A stretch of DNA of 64,000 nt from Pestalotiopsis fici W106-1. Its lineage: Eukaryota > Ascomycota > Sordariomycetes > Amphisphaeriales > Sporocadaceae. The notes beneath the pieces are model-generated. The model was not told the origin of the DNA and ran no database searches. It saw only the letters and a program-made list of their open reading frames with translations. The position numbers were made by a program, and so were the translations under genes. The stretch lies in the NCBI RefSeq assembly GCF_000516985.1, contig NW_006917092.1, forward strand, positions 3,736,619-3,800,618, read 5' to 3'. Of this stretch, positions 23,660-33,038 are shown piece after piece (the stretch's first letter is position 1; each line of letters opens with the position of its first letter).

Positions 23660-24347
23660 CTAATCTGACTCGTCACACTCGTCATAGCCATCGGAGTCGT
23701 CAGCTTCGTCAGACTCATCATAGTCATTGCACTCATCTGACTCGTCATAATCGTCAGAAATGCAGACCTCGGCCAAGATGGCTTCGTCATCGTCCTTAAA
23801 AGTCACCACAGTCTTCGACTTGGCCGCGTCGCGTCGGACAGTGGTCAGGGTGGGGTCCCAACGGCTGTAGACCTTTGCATTCCATGGCCTCTTCTGAAAG
23901 GCGGCACCCAGAGGACAGTCATCGGCAAGCTCCGCTTCTTGGCGCAGGATTGCCTCGTCGTCCTCGGAAATGCGCAAAAGAACGCAATTGTGGAGGCCGA
24001 ATTGGTCAAGGTCACCTATAAACTTGGTGATCGCTGTGTGAACTCGAGCCTAGGAGACGGCATTGGTAGAATTGGTAGAGCGTTTGTTGGGGATTCCAGC
24101 ATTCTTCAGGTGTTGAGCTAGCTCAGAGGGAACGCCGACAACAAGGGCGTCACGGATGGCTGGAATCTTAAAGCCTCCTGGGATGGCAATGGTCTCCTTA
24201 TGCACTACAGCAAAATAATTAGCATCAATACTGTAGCAAATTGTCCATTGGAAGTGTTGAAGACTTACTGTACCTTTCCTTGACGTAGCCGTAGTAGTCG
24301 CGATCATTTCCACGTGCGTACTTGGGTAGCTTGACGTGAACAGACAT
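23660..24347 (-). pseudogene. Tandem-array copy 2 of the unrecognised small-protein family (in-frame stop)
   Basis: Exon 1 (24347-24269, MSVHVKLPKYARGNDRDYYGYVKERY) and exon 2 from 24204 join across a 64-nt intron (GTAAGT, TGCTAAT branch, TGTAG). The frame gives TIAIPGGFKI, DALVVGVPSELAQHLKNAGI and then a TAG at 24052-24050, where copy 1 has AAG (Lys). Beyond the stop the same frame continues for 130 codons with ARVHTAITKFIGDLDQFGLHNCVLL, PWNAKVYSRWDPTLTTV and an acidic Asp/Glu/Ser tail (DESDECNDYDESDEADD) to the stop at 23660. Without the TAG the protein would be 207 residues, the most complete copy here. I see no intron that removes the stop. Either a nonsense mutation, a 77-residue product, or an error at one base. 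Confidence 0.65.
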
Positions 24348-24609
24348 CGTAGATGCGAGTAGTCCAGTGGTTAGATGGGGTTTGTATGCTGTTAGGAGAG
24401 AGACAGGGCTGTGGTCTGTCACGAGATCGCGTTTTCTTTGAGGTAGTAACAGAAATAATGTCTGTACCAAAGGGCGTTTGCTATGTAGTCTGGCTGATGA
24501 TGCGAGACTCGATTGGAAGCAGGATCAGGAAGGGATGAATAGTAAAGATGGCTTCAGAAGCTGCAGAGGTGCTTATGGTAATCTGTCTGGGATGGGGAGC
24601 TTGCTGATG

Positions 24610-24835
24610 GAATGAAAAGAGGAAGAAAAAAAAAATCGGGAGAGTTGCAAGAATTGGGCAGGCATTTATAGTAAGAAATCCCTTCCCTCACCAGCTGGCG
24701 ATTGTCAAGCCAGCCACTGCCCGCGCAGCCGCGTAGGCTCATCAGGCAGTGTGAACTCTGCTAGGTGTCGAGGCAACGCGATAGTGCCGGGTGGTGAGGC
24801 AAAGTGAATACTGCCGAAGCGGTGAGCCTTGCCGC
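24610..24835 (-). repeat. Duplicated upstream (promoter-side) segment, copy A
   Basis: Located upstream of array copy 2. It shares long matching runs with 25860-26060: the AGTAAGAAATCCC region, CTGGCGATTGTCAAGCCAGCC, GCAGCCGCGTAG and GCCGGGTGGTGAG. The shared flank shows that the tandem duplication included upstream DNA as well as the coding part. Confidence 0.75.
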
Positions 24836-25206
24836 GTTTGTCATCTGAACTTGGAGGTGGCCTCGTTTGTTGAGTAGCATGAGGTCTAGCTTCATAAGTC
24901 GCGCACCCCGAAGAGAGCTTTAACAAGATTTACTGAAATTCAACGATAATATTACAGTTCGTTCACAGTAACTGAGACCCAAGGATAGGATGGCATGGCA
25001 AAGTGAAAGAAGAGGTTGGTTTTACCATCGTGATGGTCCTTTATTTATCATCGTGGTTCAACCACAAGAGCATTGTAACAGATTGTGGCCCTGAGGACTC
25101 CGGTCACGATTCCTTTCCTCTCCCAAATACCGCGGACGCCCTCGCCCAACTTATTCACCACAGCCTGGACATGGACTGGCAGAATCTCCTCACCCTCGAA
25201 GTCCTT
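24836..25206. other. Spacer between array copies 2 and 3
   Basis: About 370 bp, AT-richer than the copies; no gene recognised. Confidence 0.4.
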
Positions 25207-25726
25207 CTATATGACCAGAGTCTTGCCGTTATCTAACTCAAGTGTGGTGTTTGTTGGCTCCCATGAGTGGGACACCTTGGTGACCCAGTCGTTCTTCTTA
25301 ATCACTAGGACCAGTGTGCAGTCGTTGGCCAGGTTTTCGTTGACGCGGATGATGTCCGCCTCTTCCTCCGTGACGTCCAAGAGGACGCAATGGGACGCAA
25401 TTATGCAGAATGTAGTCATCGAATTTGCCCATGAAGTATGGTCGACTGGAGTCCAATGGGGCCCTCTTTCCTGATACGATTGGCGGAGCCTGCCGGAATG
25501 GCGACAACCAGATCGGATGTGTAGCCGTGGATCTTGAAACCGCCCTCAACAGGAGAACTATCAAGACGACCTACAGCAAGATTTTACCATTAGCACTGGG
25601 ATGATTTGAAGCAATAGAGCAGAGCGAGGAGGAATGGAGCTTACAGCGTCTGTCATGGATGTAACCATGATAGTCGCGTTTGTCGCGACGAGTGTAACTC
25701 TTGTTGCGGATAGTCTGGGAAGACAT
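25207..25726 (-). pseudogene. Tandem-array copy 3 of the unrecognised small-protein family (frameshifted)
   Basis: Exon 1 (25726-25645, MSSQTIRNKSYTRRDKRDYHGYIHDRR) is followed by a 74-nt intron (GTAAGC donor, CTAATG branch, TGTAG acceptor) and exon 2 from 25570 with PVEGGFKIHGYTSDLVVAIPAGSAN. The frame then leaves the family pattern and stops near 25421. The rest of the domain is present in other frames: KFDDYILHNCV, then CVLLDVTEEEADIIRV and WVTKVSHSWEPTNTTLEL ending at 25207. An imperfect 10-bp tandem duplication (GGACGCAATG/GGACGCAATT at 25383-25402) sits exactly at the second frame change. At least two frame changes make this a pseudogene unless only the N-terminal part is used. Confidence 0.65.
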
Positions 25727-25859
25727 TGTGGCAAGTCGGTACAGCACGTAGATGGATAAAGATGTTCAGAGGGATGGAACTCAGTGATTTGTAAGGCTGT
25801 GAAACATGGTGTGTGATGTTTAATTATGTTCGATTCGATTGAAAGTCTTGTTGTGATGG

Positions 25860-26060
25860 GCGAGAAGAAAAGAAAATAGAAAGTTGGGAGAGCTGGAACT
25901 TGGGACATTATCAATAGTAAGAAATCCGCGTTCCCCACCAACTGGCGATGGTCAAGCCAGCCAGCCGTTTGCACAGCCTGCGTAGCCGCGCGAGCTCGCC
26001 AGGTAACGTGAATTCTGCCAGGTGGTTAAGCAGCAAGTATTCTGCCGGGTGGTGAGCCTG
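25860..26060 (-). repeat. Duplicated upstream (promoter-side) segment, copy B
   Basis: Counterpart of 24610-24835, lying upstream of array copy 3. The shared blocks keep the same order and orientation, with substitutions and small indels between them, so the duplication is not recent. Confidence 0.75.
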
Positions 26061-26355
26061 TTTGTTTATGGCGCGGTACTTTTTCATCTGCTGTGTCCCG
26101 AATCACCGCGTTGGCCATTGATGCTTTGATGCACTGATGGTTTACTGAGTCGTATGTGGTTAATCTCCTCGTTGGTAACGAGTCACCAAGAGAAGGCCCA
26201 CGAAATTTCAAAAGCTTCCAGGATTAAAATAGGGAAGGAGACCTTTTGTATACTGTTCGCAATATCCAACTCGATGCCCCTTTTACCTAGTCAGTCTAGG
26301 ATCCTAGCTATGCCTCGCGGTGCCTTTTTTTAAGAAACAACATCCCGTCCTCCAT
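26061..26355. other. Spacer between array copies 3 and 4
   Basis: Just under 300 bp, no gene recognised. Confidence 0.4.
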
Positions 26356-27104
26356 TTATGTTGCTCTGTCTGGTGTTCTGATAGAATAGCCTAGACCAAG
26401 ACAAGTACTGTGGTCGTTCTTGAGGATAGTATTGGTAGTAGCCTTAAATGCATCGTGTGTGACAGTGGTAAAAATGGGTTTCCAGCGGCGATAGACTTTT
26501 ATTGCATCTGGATGATTATTAAACTGGGCCAGCCCTCCGAAAGAGCTCGTCCACAAACCGAAATGTGTTTCTACTCCTTTGACTTCCGGTATAACGAAAT
26601 TAAGGAGGACTAATTAATTACGCTGTTCCATGAAGTTGTTGATAGAAGAACAATACGAGCCAAAGAGCCGATGCTCAAAATCGGCTTCGGAGAGACCCCG
26701 ACATTCTTCAGCAGCTTCGCAAACTTCAGCGGAACGGAATCAAGAAGATCATCTTTTGGGCCGTAGATTCCCTCAAACAGCCAGCAGGAATGGCAATACA
26801 TTCACTGTTTACTACAGGAAAGTCAGATTGGTACTGAGATAGAGTGGGAGCGAACTAAGCTGATCTCACCTGAGCCATCGATGTTCGAGAAAGCATTAAA
26901 AGATGTCCGAATTGATCTGTGATCTGCAAAAGAGAGTGCTGAAGATCTATCTGATATATCAGAGCAGGTAATCTGCAGTGGGTACTGACTACATCAGTGC
27001 AATAGTTGGATGCATACTGTATTTGTCGTTTATAAAGAGCATAGTTGCAACGACCATCCCGAAGACTGTAGTGGGGCCCAGTCCTTGAAAGTGATGCGAT
27101 TCAT
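26356..27104 (-). pseudogene. Tandem-array copy 4 of the unrecognised small-protein family (degenerate)
   Basis: Pieces in several frames match the family in order. A start-like ATG at 27104 (MNRITFKDW) is followed in a shifted frame by DGRCNYALYKRQIQ, matching DRDYYGYVKERY. Then come IAIPAGC, YGPKDDLLDSVPLKFAKLLKNVGV (matching VPSELAQHLKNAGI) and finally IKVYRRWKPIFTTVTHDAFKATTNTIL (matching AKVYSRWDPTLTTV). At least three frame changes are needed. The ATG lies 1378 bp from that of copy 3, and copy 3 lies 1379 bp from copy 2, which supports a tandem origin. The most decayed of the four. Confidence 0.55.
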
Positions 27105-27839
27105 ATGCCTCTCATCAAATCGTGTCCAGGAGACCGGGCCGTGTCCGTGATTGCAGTTCACATGGGGATGCTGACCCAGGATCGATACAATGGATTGGAA
27201 AAAAAAGTGAAGCTGTGAGGAAGAGGATTGAGATTCTTTATATAACATGGCTAACCACAGAAAAGTCCTGTTTTATAGGCCATATTTCAAGGAAGGGAAA
27301 CTTGCCTCTGTATACACTCCTTGAGCTCGCTTGTTGTCCAGTTGCCAAGCTTATGCTATCCCTTTTAACCAAGCAAATATCAACATTACCTAAGGGCATC
27401 TCGGCGTTTCAAAATTTGTTTGGACTTCTGCGTGTACACACAACACTGCTTGTTACGTAAAGAGAGAGCGACCAGGCCAAGCGAAAAGCTCCGAAATACA
27501 ACGATGGCTGATAGAGTAAAGTAACAGTTTTCACAAAAGGGGAAGGGCATCAAATATGACTGCAGAGTCGGCTAAAATAATGATTCATGTTTAAATGCGG
27601 TTGCAAACATTCCCTTGTGGCGTTCACGGGAGATGTATGTGCAGGTCCTAGAGTCGAGACGTGGAGGGCCTGCGCACCAGCGGGAGGCCCTTGTCTTGCT
27701 CCTTATCGAGATAATGGAGATGATTAAACTAACGCAATAAAAAATTTCGACCACCAAATGCTCGACCGCATAGACTCCATCGGGAGGGACATGATTCGGT
27801 GTGGGCACCATCGTGTCTAGCCAGGTGATCTGGCTAGCT
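27105..27839. other. Spacer between the array and the HET remnant
   Basis: About 0.7 kb; no further copy of the family or other gene is recognised. Confidence 0.45.
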
Positions 27840-28640
27840 AAAGCTACATCCACAAGTGGTGCATATAAGGACACGGTGTGCGACTGTTTGTGTTGACCTA
27901 CCGGGGAGCGGGGTACGTGAGGCATGTCTGCGCATGGAACTCGGAGAGAGGACAAGTTCTCTTTTTTCGGTTCTGAACAATTTTTCAGCTCCCCCAGAGA
28001 TAGGATACGGCGACATAAGCTGGTTTCTTTGGTAGCAGGGAAGTGGTAGTAAGAGTTAAGTCATTTTGTCCGCAGGATGGCAGCCCAGGTTGTACATCGA
28101 CCCGACGTGCCGGATAGTTGGTCTGCGTTGAGACCCGCATACAGGCGTGACGCGTATCGCAATGTCTCAGTAAAGTGCGAAGCCATCTGAAATCGACCTT
28201 GCTTTCCAGGTCTTTCGAGGCAATGGCTTGGTTTGGTGCAGCTGCCTTGACGCGATCCAATCTGATGGAGTGACCTTGGGCGAAATATCTTGATTAGCCA
28301 CCGTCTCCTTGTCTGGTAGGTGGGCATACTACCTCGAAATAGAACTTGCTCGCCCGGTTTGCATATTTCCCATTCATGGCGAGAGGTCCTGCTCGACTGC
28401 AACCCTGTTCCGGTTGTCACCCGGAACTCTCCCTGCAGGAATCTGCAGAAATGGCATCTCTGGGGATTAAGGGTATGTTTCTGGGGATGTTTGTTCCGGC
28501 GTAGAATCTTGCTCGAGTGTAGGAAAATGATGCAGGCCTTGCAGGGCTTGACCACGGATTGTGGAGGGCAATCTTTCATGAAGGCCTCAGCAAGCTTCAC
28601 ATTGACGTCAATCGGTTTCCAAACCAGATGGGGGACTCGA
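27840..28640 (-). pseudogene. HET-domain (heterokaryon incompatibility) gene remnant
   Basis: The minus strand first encodes a Cys/His-containing N-terminal region typical of HET proteins (CPPQSVVKPCKACIIFL, CHFCRFLQGEF). It then encodes LTLTTTSLLPKKPAYVAVSYLWG, the start of the HET core (Y-V-A-L-S-Y-x-W-G). Immediately after YLWG the frame hits a stop. The continuation GAEKLFRTEKRELVLS is found one base out of register, and the next part (ADMP) is in a third frame. The region encoding the second conserved block (YLWIDALCI type) is not recognisable. HET proteins trigger cell death on encounter with non-self; this one looks inactive. Confidence 0.7.
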
Positions 28641-28707
28641 TAAGAGACCTGTAATAAGCAGAGGATTAGTTTTGGGACACAAAGAAAAACACGGAGGGAG
28701 CCGAAGA

Positions 28708-29037
28708 TCAATGTATATCAAGCCTTAGAGGCGCCTGCTTATTATGCTTGTATTTGTTCTTTATGCTGTCTTCAGCCTGTTTTGCCTTGACTTCTAAGGC
28801 ATCTGCAAGTTGCGTGATGCCTTTGATGAAGAATAACCCAAGGGGGAAAGCAGCTGCAGCACCGGCTGTGAGGAGTGCGATGCCGCTCCCTCCAGACCCT
28901 ATGATGAGAAGCTTAGCAGAACGAGCCGTCAAGTCAGCAGTTCGCTCTAAAGTCTCTTGCTTAGGCTTGTATCTCTCATCAACTGTGTCATTTTCCTTAG
29001 CGCAATCTCCAACTGGTGTAGATGTAATGGCCGCCAT
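28708..29037 (-). CDS. Small hypothetical protein with a glycine-rich hydrophobic hairpin
   Basis: An intact 109-residue frame from the ATG at 29037. A charged N-terminus of about 40 residues precedes SAKLLIIGSGGSGIALLTAGAAAAFPLGLFFIKG, one or two short membrane-type segments rich in Gly and Ala with small-residue spacing. A Lys/Glu-rich amphipathic tail (LADALEVKAKQAEDSIKNKYKHNK) could form a helix or coiled coil. I do not recognise the family. It lies directly upstream of the HET remnant on the same strand. Glycine-zipper-like segments occur in some fungal cell-death effectors, but that is only analogy. No intron is needed. Confidence 0.45.
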   Translation of the reverse strand: MAAITSTPVGDCAKENDTVDERYKPKQETLERTADLTARSAKLLIIGSGGSGIALLTAGAAAAFPLGLFFIKGITQLADALEVKAKQAEDSIKNKYKHNKQAPLRLDIH

Positions 29038-29314
29038 CGGCAGTCAGAGCCCGGGAGTCACTTGAGTGGACTATAATCGTGGCTTTGAAGGCTTTGAAGG
29101 CCCTGCTGACCACATGCACGATAGGAGTATACAACACACAATCGGCACCCATATCAGGCCAGGCCAATTAAACCCCAATAGGAAAGCACCACCTTTATCG
29201 GCAATTATTTTGTAAGCAATTATGTTCCAACTAGGCATTTTGCGTGGCTAATTTGTTAGTATTGATTCATTCTTCACTAAGTTCCATGTTTACTCTCATC
29301 ATTGAACCAATTGC

Positions 29315-30427
29315 TCACCTATACCTCCGGTGTTCAGCGGCTGAATCCGACCAGTAAAAGCCATCAGCTGGATCATCGAGCAATGGAATGCTTACGCCGT
29401 ACATTTCCTTGACCCTGAAACGCCTGCAGACCCTGAACGGTGCATTATTCCACAAAGAGGGATCATCCGGATTCCAGGGTAGATGTATATCAAACCGCTC
29501 CAAATGCTCCATCACAAGCAGTGGCGCAAGCATGCCTCTTTCCATTTTGATAAATTGTGCTCTTCCATCGCCAGAAAGCCAAACCACGATCAGCAACGTC
29601 CGCATATGCGTTAGTTTGACGAGCTCAGTGCAGACATTGTTCCACTGCGCTTCAGTCTCAGGTGCTGGAACATCCAAGCTAATGTCCCAGGCTTGAGGAT
29701 GGCTATCATAATATTGACTCACACCGCCAAATAGGTGCCATCCGACTTCAATGTGTTGCATAGAAGCAATGTGCTGCTTGGGAAGCATTGTGTCTAGCGA
29801 CGTGAGTGCTAATTTCGAGCTTGCTTGGCCAAAGCCGAAGCAGAACGTGTTGTCAGAGTAGAGGTATGGGATGGACTCCATATATCTAAGGCAGAATAAA
29901 GTGAGTATTGCTTCATTCTTAGACCGGCATGTCAGGGTGTATATGACATCAATTTGGGGGCATACATACGCTGCTCGGCAAACCAGTGGGACTCTCAAGA
30001 GTCCTATCTGTGTCCGCCACTGATAATCATTGGACTCAAACATAGATTGCCTCAGTCGGCCACGATGTACAGTCAGGTGTACTTTGTGATTTCCCATGGC
30101 ATGGCGCCAAATTTGCGTGCGTAATTCCGGCGGCAGCCGGCGAAACAGTAATGATTTCGACTGCGCCTTTTGGAGTGAGCCGTCAGCTGCGGCGGCAATG
30201 AGCCTTTCCTCTATTGATCGCGTGTAAGGTACACTCCAATCCCGGGCGTCAAATATGGGCTTCTTTTCTATTGGAATCGCCGCGTTGTAGATGTGCGTAT
30301 CAGGATGTAGCTTCTTGTGCATCTCCTCAATCTCGCGCGGCGTCAAAGGTTCTCTCGGGAGTTTGGCGCCCCGATACTTGTACTTGGTATAGGTATCGCT
30401 CCCGAATAGCTGTTTCAGAAAATTCAT
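29315..30427 (-). CDS. DUF7730-like (F-box-like LPPELR) protein, two exons
   Basis: Exons 30427-29970 and 29885-29315 encode 342 residues. The 84-nt intron (GTATGT donor, CTTAG acceptor) is a multiple of three without stops, so unspliced translation also stays open. Splicing gives CRAA|YMESIPYLYSDNTFCF, matching the usual pattern in these proteins (CR..Y.E.I..LY..NTF). The segment SLLFRRLPPELRTQIWRHAMG near residue 92 is the typical opening of DUF7730/2EXR-type fungal proteins, which have no established biochemical function. The remainder carries Trp-rich blocks (VGWHLFGG) of the same family. Domain naming is from memory. Confidence 0.75.
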   Translation of the reverse strand: MNFLKQLFGSDTYTKYKYRGAKLPREPLTPREIEEMHKKLHPDTHIYNAAIPIEKKPIFDARDWSVPYTRSIEERLIAAAADGSLQKAQSKSLLFRRLPPELRTQIWRHAMGNHKVHLTVHRGRLRQSMFESNDYQWRTQIGLLRVPLVCRAAYVCPQIDVIYTLTCRSKNEAILTLFCLRYMESIPYLYSDNTFCFGFGQASSKLALTSLDTMLPKQHIASMQHIEVGWHLFGGVSQYYDSHPQAWDISLDVPAPETEAQWNNVCTELVKLTHMRTLLIVVWLSGDGRAQFIKMERGMLAPLLVMEHLERFDIHLPWNPDDPSLWNNAPFRVCRRFRVKEMYGVSIPLLDDPADGFYWSDSAAEHRRYR

Positions 30428-30616
30428 GTTATAGGTATGAGGCGATTACAGGTTCGACAAAATGAATAAATGGAGTGGGAAAGAATATCCGTCGTGTTGG
30501 CGTGGGGTGCAATTAAGTCTCTTCTTGTTGTAAGATGCTACATTAGCCAAGTCATCGCCAAGATACTGCCCGTTAATGTAGGTACTAGTCTAGTGTTTGC
30601 CTAAGCCCCGCTACCA

Positions 30617-31015
30617 TCAGCCGCAATGGGCGCAGTAGGCGACGACCTCAGCCTGGTAGGATCTGTTGTTTCTAGGCTTAAGCGCAGCAGCAAATTCTCG
30701 CTGCAGATCCAAGTCCGTTGGGGAAGTCTTCCCTTGCGAAATTTCCGTCCTATCTTGAACATGAACCTTGGAACTACGCTGGAATAAAATAATGGTATCC
30801 GGACTAAGGATTTGACTGCATATGTCGTGTGCGGTGATGCTAGAAGATATTTCCATGTTTTCCACTTTCCAGCAGCGAAGCTCTATGCCTAAGGTTGCCT
30901 GGGCACTAGCGAAACGCTTTGCAGACCTAATCCAGGCCCGGTAAAGCGGGCGAGGGCTAAGCTCGTCGGCACCTTGTAGCGTCCAATACAAGTTGCGCGC
31001 TTTTGATTGATCCAT
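30617..31015 (-). CDS. Hypothetical protein, 132 residues
   Basis: An uninterrupted frame from a real ATG at 31015 (MDQSKARNLYWTLQGADELSPRPLYRAW) to the stop at 30617. Composition is ordinary and mostly polar, with no signal peptide or membrane segment. I do not recognise a domain. It is divergent from the HEAT-repeat gene at 31164, with about 150 bp between the starts, so the two may share a promoter. It could also be a fragment of a larger lost gene. Confidence 0.35.
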   Translation of the reverse strand: MDQSKARNLYWTLQGADELSPRPLYRAWIRSAKRFASAQATLGIELRCWKVENMEISSSITAHDICSQILSPDTIILFQRSSKVHVQDRTEISQGKTSPTDLDLQREFAAALKPRNNRSYQAEVVAYCAHCG

Positions 31016-31163
31016 CCGCCCTCTAGTGTTCTGCCACCACTTGCACCGTCCTTTCTACGCTGTAGTGATAGAAAAGGAGAGTGTTTCAACCTGGTCGGTC
31101 TGGATGGTAGGAATGTGCATGTAGTGCAACAATCACAGCTTTGACAACTTCAGACTTGCCAGA

Positions 31164-32456
31164 ATGACGACCCAAGCGGACGCTCAAGATCCTTTGGCCG
31201 GTCTCGGCGAGATTAACTGGTCGAATCTCGAACACGCTTATGGTTCGGCCGAGGACATTCCCCCTCTTGTACGAAAATTGAAGTCTTCAGACAAAGAGGA
31301 TATCACTTCGGCTTATGGCGTTTTATATACCAGCATCTTCCATCAAGGCAGCCGGTACTCGGCCTCGAGCGCTGTAGTCCCATTTTTATATCGACTTGCG
31401 ATCTGCCCGGAAACATTATGCAGAGAAAATATCGTTCGTCTCCTCACGCGTTTGGCCATTGGCGAGCCAACGCACCACTGGCTTCGAGGCATTGATGTCA
31501 AAGGATGGCGCGAAGACGTTGCTACATTCCAGGCCACCGGCTGGTGCGAAGAAGAGAAGACTCGACGTCTTGAGTGGATCAATGAAGGCGCCGACGAGGA
31601 CGATCGCAAGAGGCGCAAGTTGCGGTCCATTTTGTTCCCTTCCCCCGAAGAAATCGTCAAGTCCAGTGTTGCCGAGCTTGGCGTATATGATGCCGTCAAA
31701 GACGGTCTCCAACACATCATCGATCTCTTGAACGACGACTCCGTGGCGATCCGACAAGAAGCTGCGTACGCATTAGCATGGTTTCCTGAGGAACTAGAAC
31801 GAATCCATCCAGCGTTGTTTAATCTCATCGACAGCGAGACGAACCCAGTAGTCCAAGCCACTGGCCTAATCGCACTTGGTCAACTACAAACTAGGTCGGA
31901 GGGCGGCATTGACGACACTCCCGTTGTGCGATGCCTGAACTCCGTATTTGCACAAGGTCGCGGGTCGGGCCTTAGCCGCTGGGCCAGCGCTATAGCACTC
32001 ATCATGCTGCACGTTTCTCAACCCGAACACGTCAACGAGGTACTGCGCAAGCTAAAGGAAAATGATTACCTCCAAGAATACGAACCTTGGAATCTCGAGG
32101 ACGTGAACTTTGAGTTTGCTGATCCAGATTTGGCCTCTCTCGCCACGATGTCGTTGAGAAACTTGACCCGAGCAAACAGCCAAGGCTCTGAAATGGTCAT
32201 TATAGAGATCATCCCGGCTTCCCGTGGGGAGACGACCCTTGTCCTTGCGGAAATCGGCCTCAAGTTGGTTTTTGAAACGCCGGCATCTGAGCCACTCACT
32301 CCGGAAGGTCTGATACATGACCAGCGGGAACTCATCCGGGCACTCACCAAGGTGGATAGTTTTAACTGGTCTTTCGCGAATTTTCTCTCGATACTAAGCG
32401 GTTGGGCTTTGCCGACGTCTTTACAAAAATTGAAAGCTTTAGTGGGCGAGGAGTGA
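31164..32456 (+). CDS. HEAT-repeat protein of bacterial (actinobacterial) appearance, intronless
   Basis: A single 430-codon frame without introns. The N-terminus, GEINWSNLEHAYGSAEDIPPLVRKLKSSD..., followed by SIFHQGSRYSASSAVVPFLYRLA, is a signature I associate with HEAT-repeat proteins common in Streptomyces and relatives. Further helical repeats follow (LNDDSVAIRQEAAYALAWFPEE, DSETNPVVQATGLIALGQL). The fold is an alpha-solenoid likely used for protein binding; no catalytic motif is visible. Nearby fungal genes mostly carry introns, so an intronless bacterial-type gene suggests acquisition by horizontal transfer. That origin is inference from pattern memory. Confidence 0.75.
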   Translation: MTTQADAQDPLAGLGEINWSNLEHAYGSAEDIPPLVRKLKSSDKEDITSAYGVLYTSIFHQGSRYSASSAVVPFLYRLAICPETLCRENIVRLLTRLAIGEPTHHWLRGIDVKGWREDVATFQATGWCEEEKTRRLEWINEGADEDDRKRRKLRSILFPSPEEIVKSSVAELGVYDAVKDGLQHIIDLLNDDSVAIRQEAAYALAWFPEELERIHPALFNLIDSETNPVVQATGLIALGQLQTRSEGGIDDTPVVRCLNSVFAQGRGSGLSRWASAIALIMLHVSQPEHVNEVLRKLKENDYLQEYEPWNLEDVNFEFADPDLASLATMSLRNLTRANSQGSEMVIIEIIPASRGETTLVLAEIGLKLVFETPASEPLTPEGLIHDQRELIRALTKVDSFNWSFANFLSILSGWALPTSLQKLKALVGEE

Positions 32457-33038
32457 TCAACGACACGTTTAGCTCGTGTTTTCCCATTAATTTTAAGATA
32501 TAATACACGATTATTATATTTTGGTTAAATGAAATAGAACAAGCTTATATAAAAGATTGGAAAATAATATAATTAAAATCGTAAAATGCACTATGTCCCG
32601 TGTCAAATTGCAGTCGCCTACGCCCAAGCGCCAGAATGGATTCTAGAGAGCTAAATAATGATATGCCGAATAGGGATTTCATTCGCAGGTGAGGGAACGT
32701 TTGATAGCACCCCTGAGACTTCTCTATATGGAAGGCACATGTTGGCCATACAGAGATTCAGTAGCACTTACGGCTTATGTACGATGCAGGACAGGCCAGG
32801 GCATCGTTGGATGATATGACCAATGTGGCGCGTGTATGGTGTTGCAGCAGTGGCTTGCGCCTCGGGTAACCAAATCGGTAGACTACGAAATGGGAAGATT
32901 GCCCCACCATGTTGATTCTGTATTTAAGATGTAGACAAGCAGATTTGGACGTCTACTGACATATATGTACACATTTGGCAATCACTTGTGATTCATTCCA
33001 ACTAAACTTTGGACCGTATTCGACTTCCCACTTTTTGA
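32457..33038. other. Intergenic spacer with an AT-rich patch
   Basis: Convergent region between the HEAT-repeat and lipase genes. Bases 32480-32590 are strongly AT-rich (TATAATACACGATTATTATA-like); the remainder is ordinary. No gene is seen. Confidence 0.5.
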
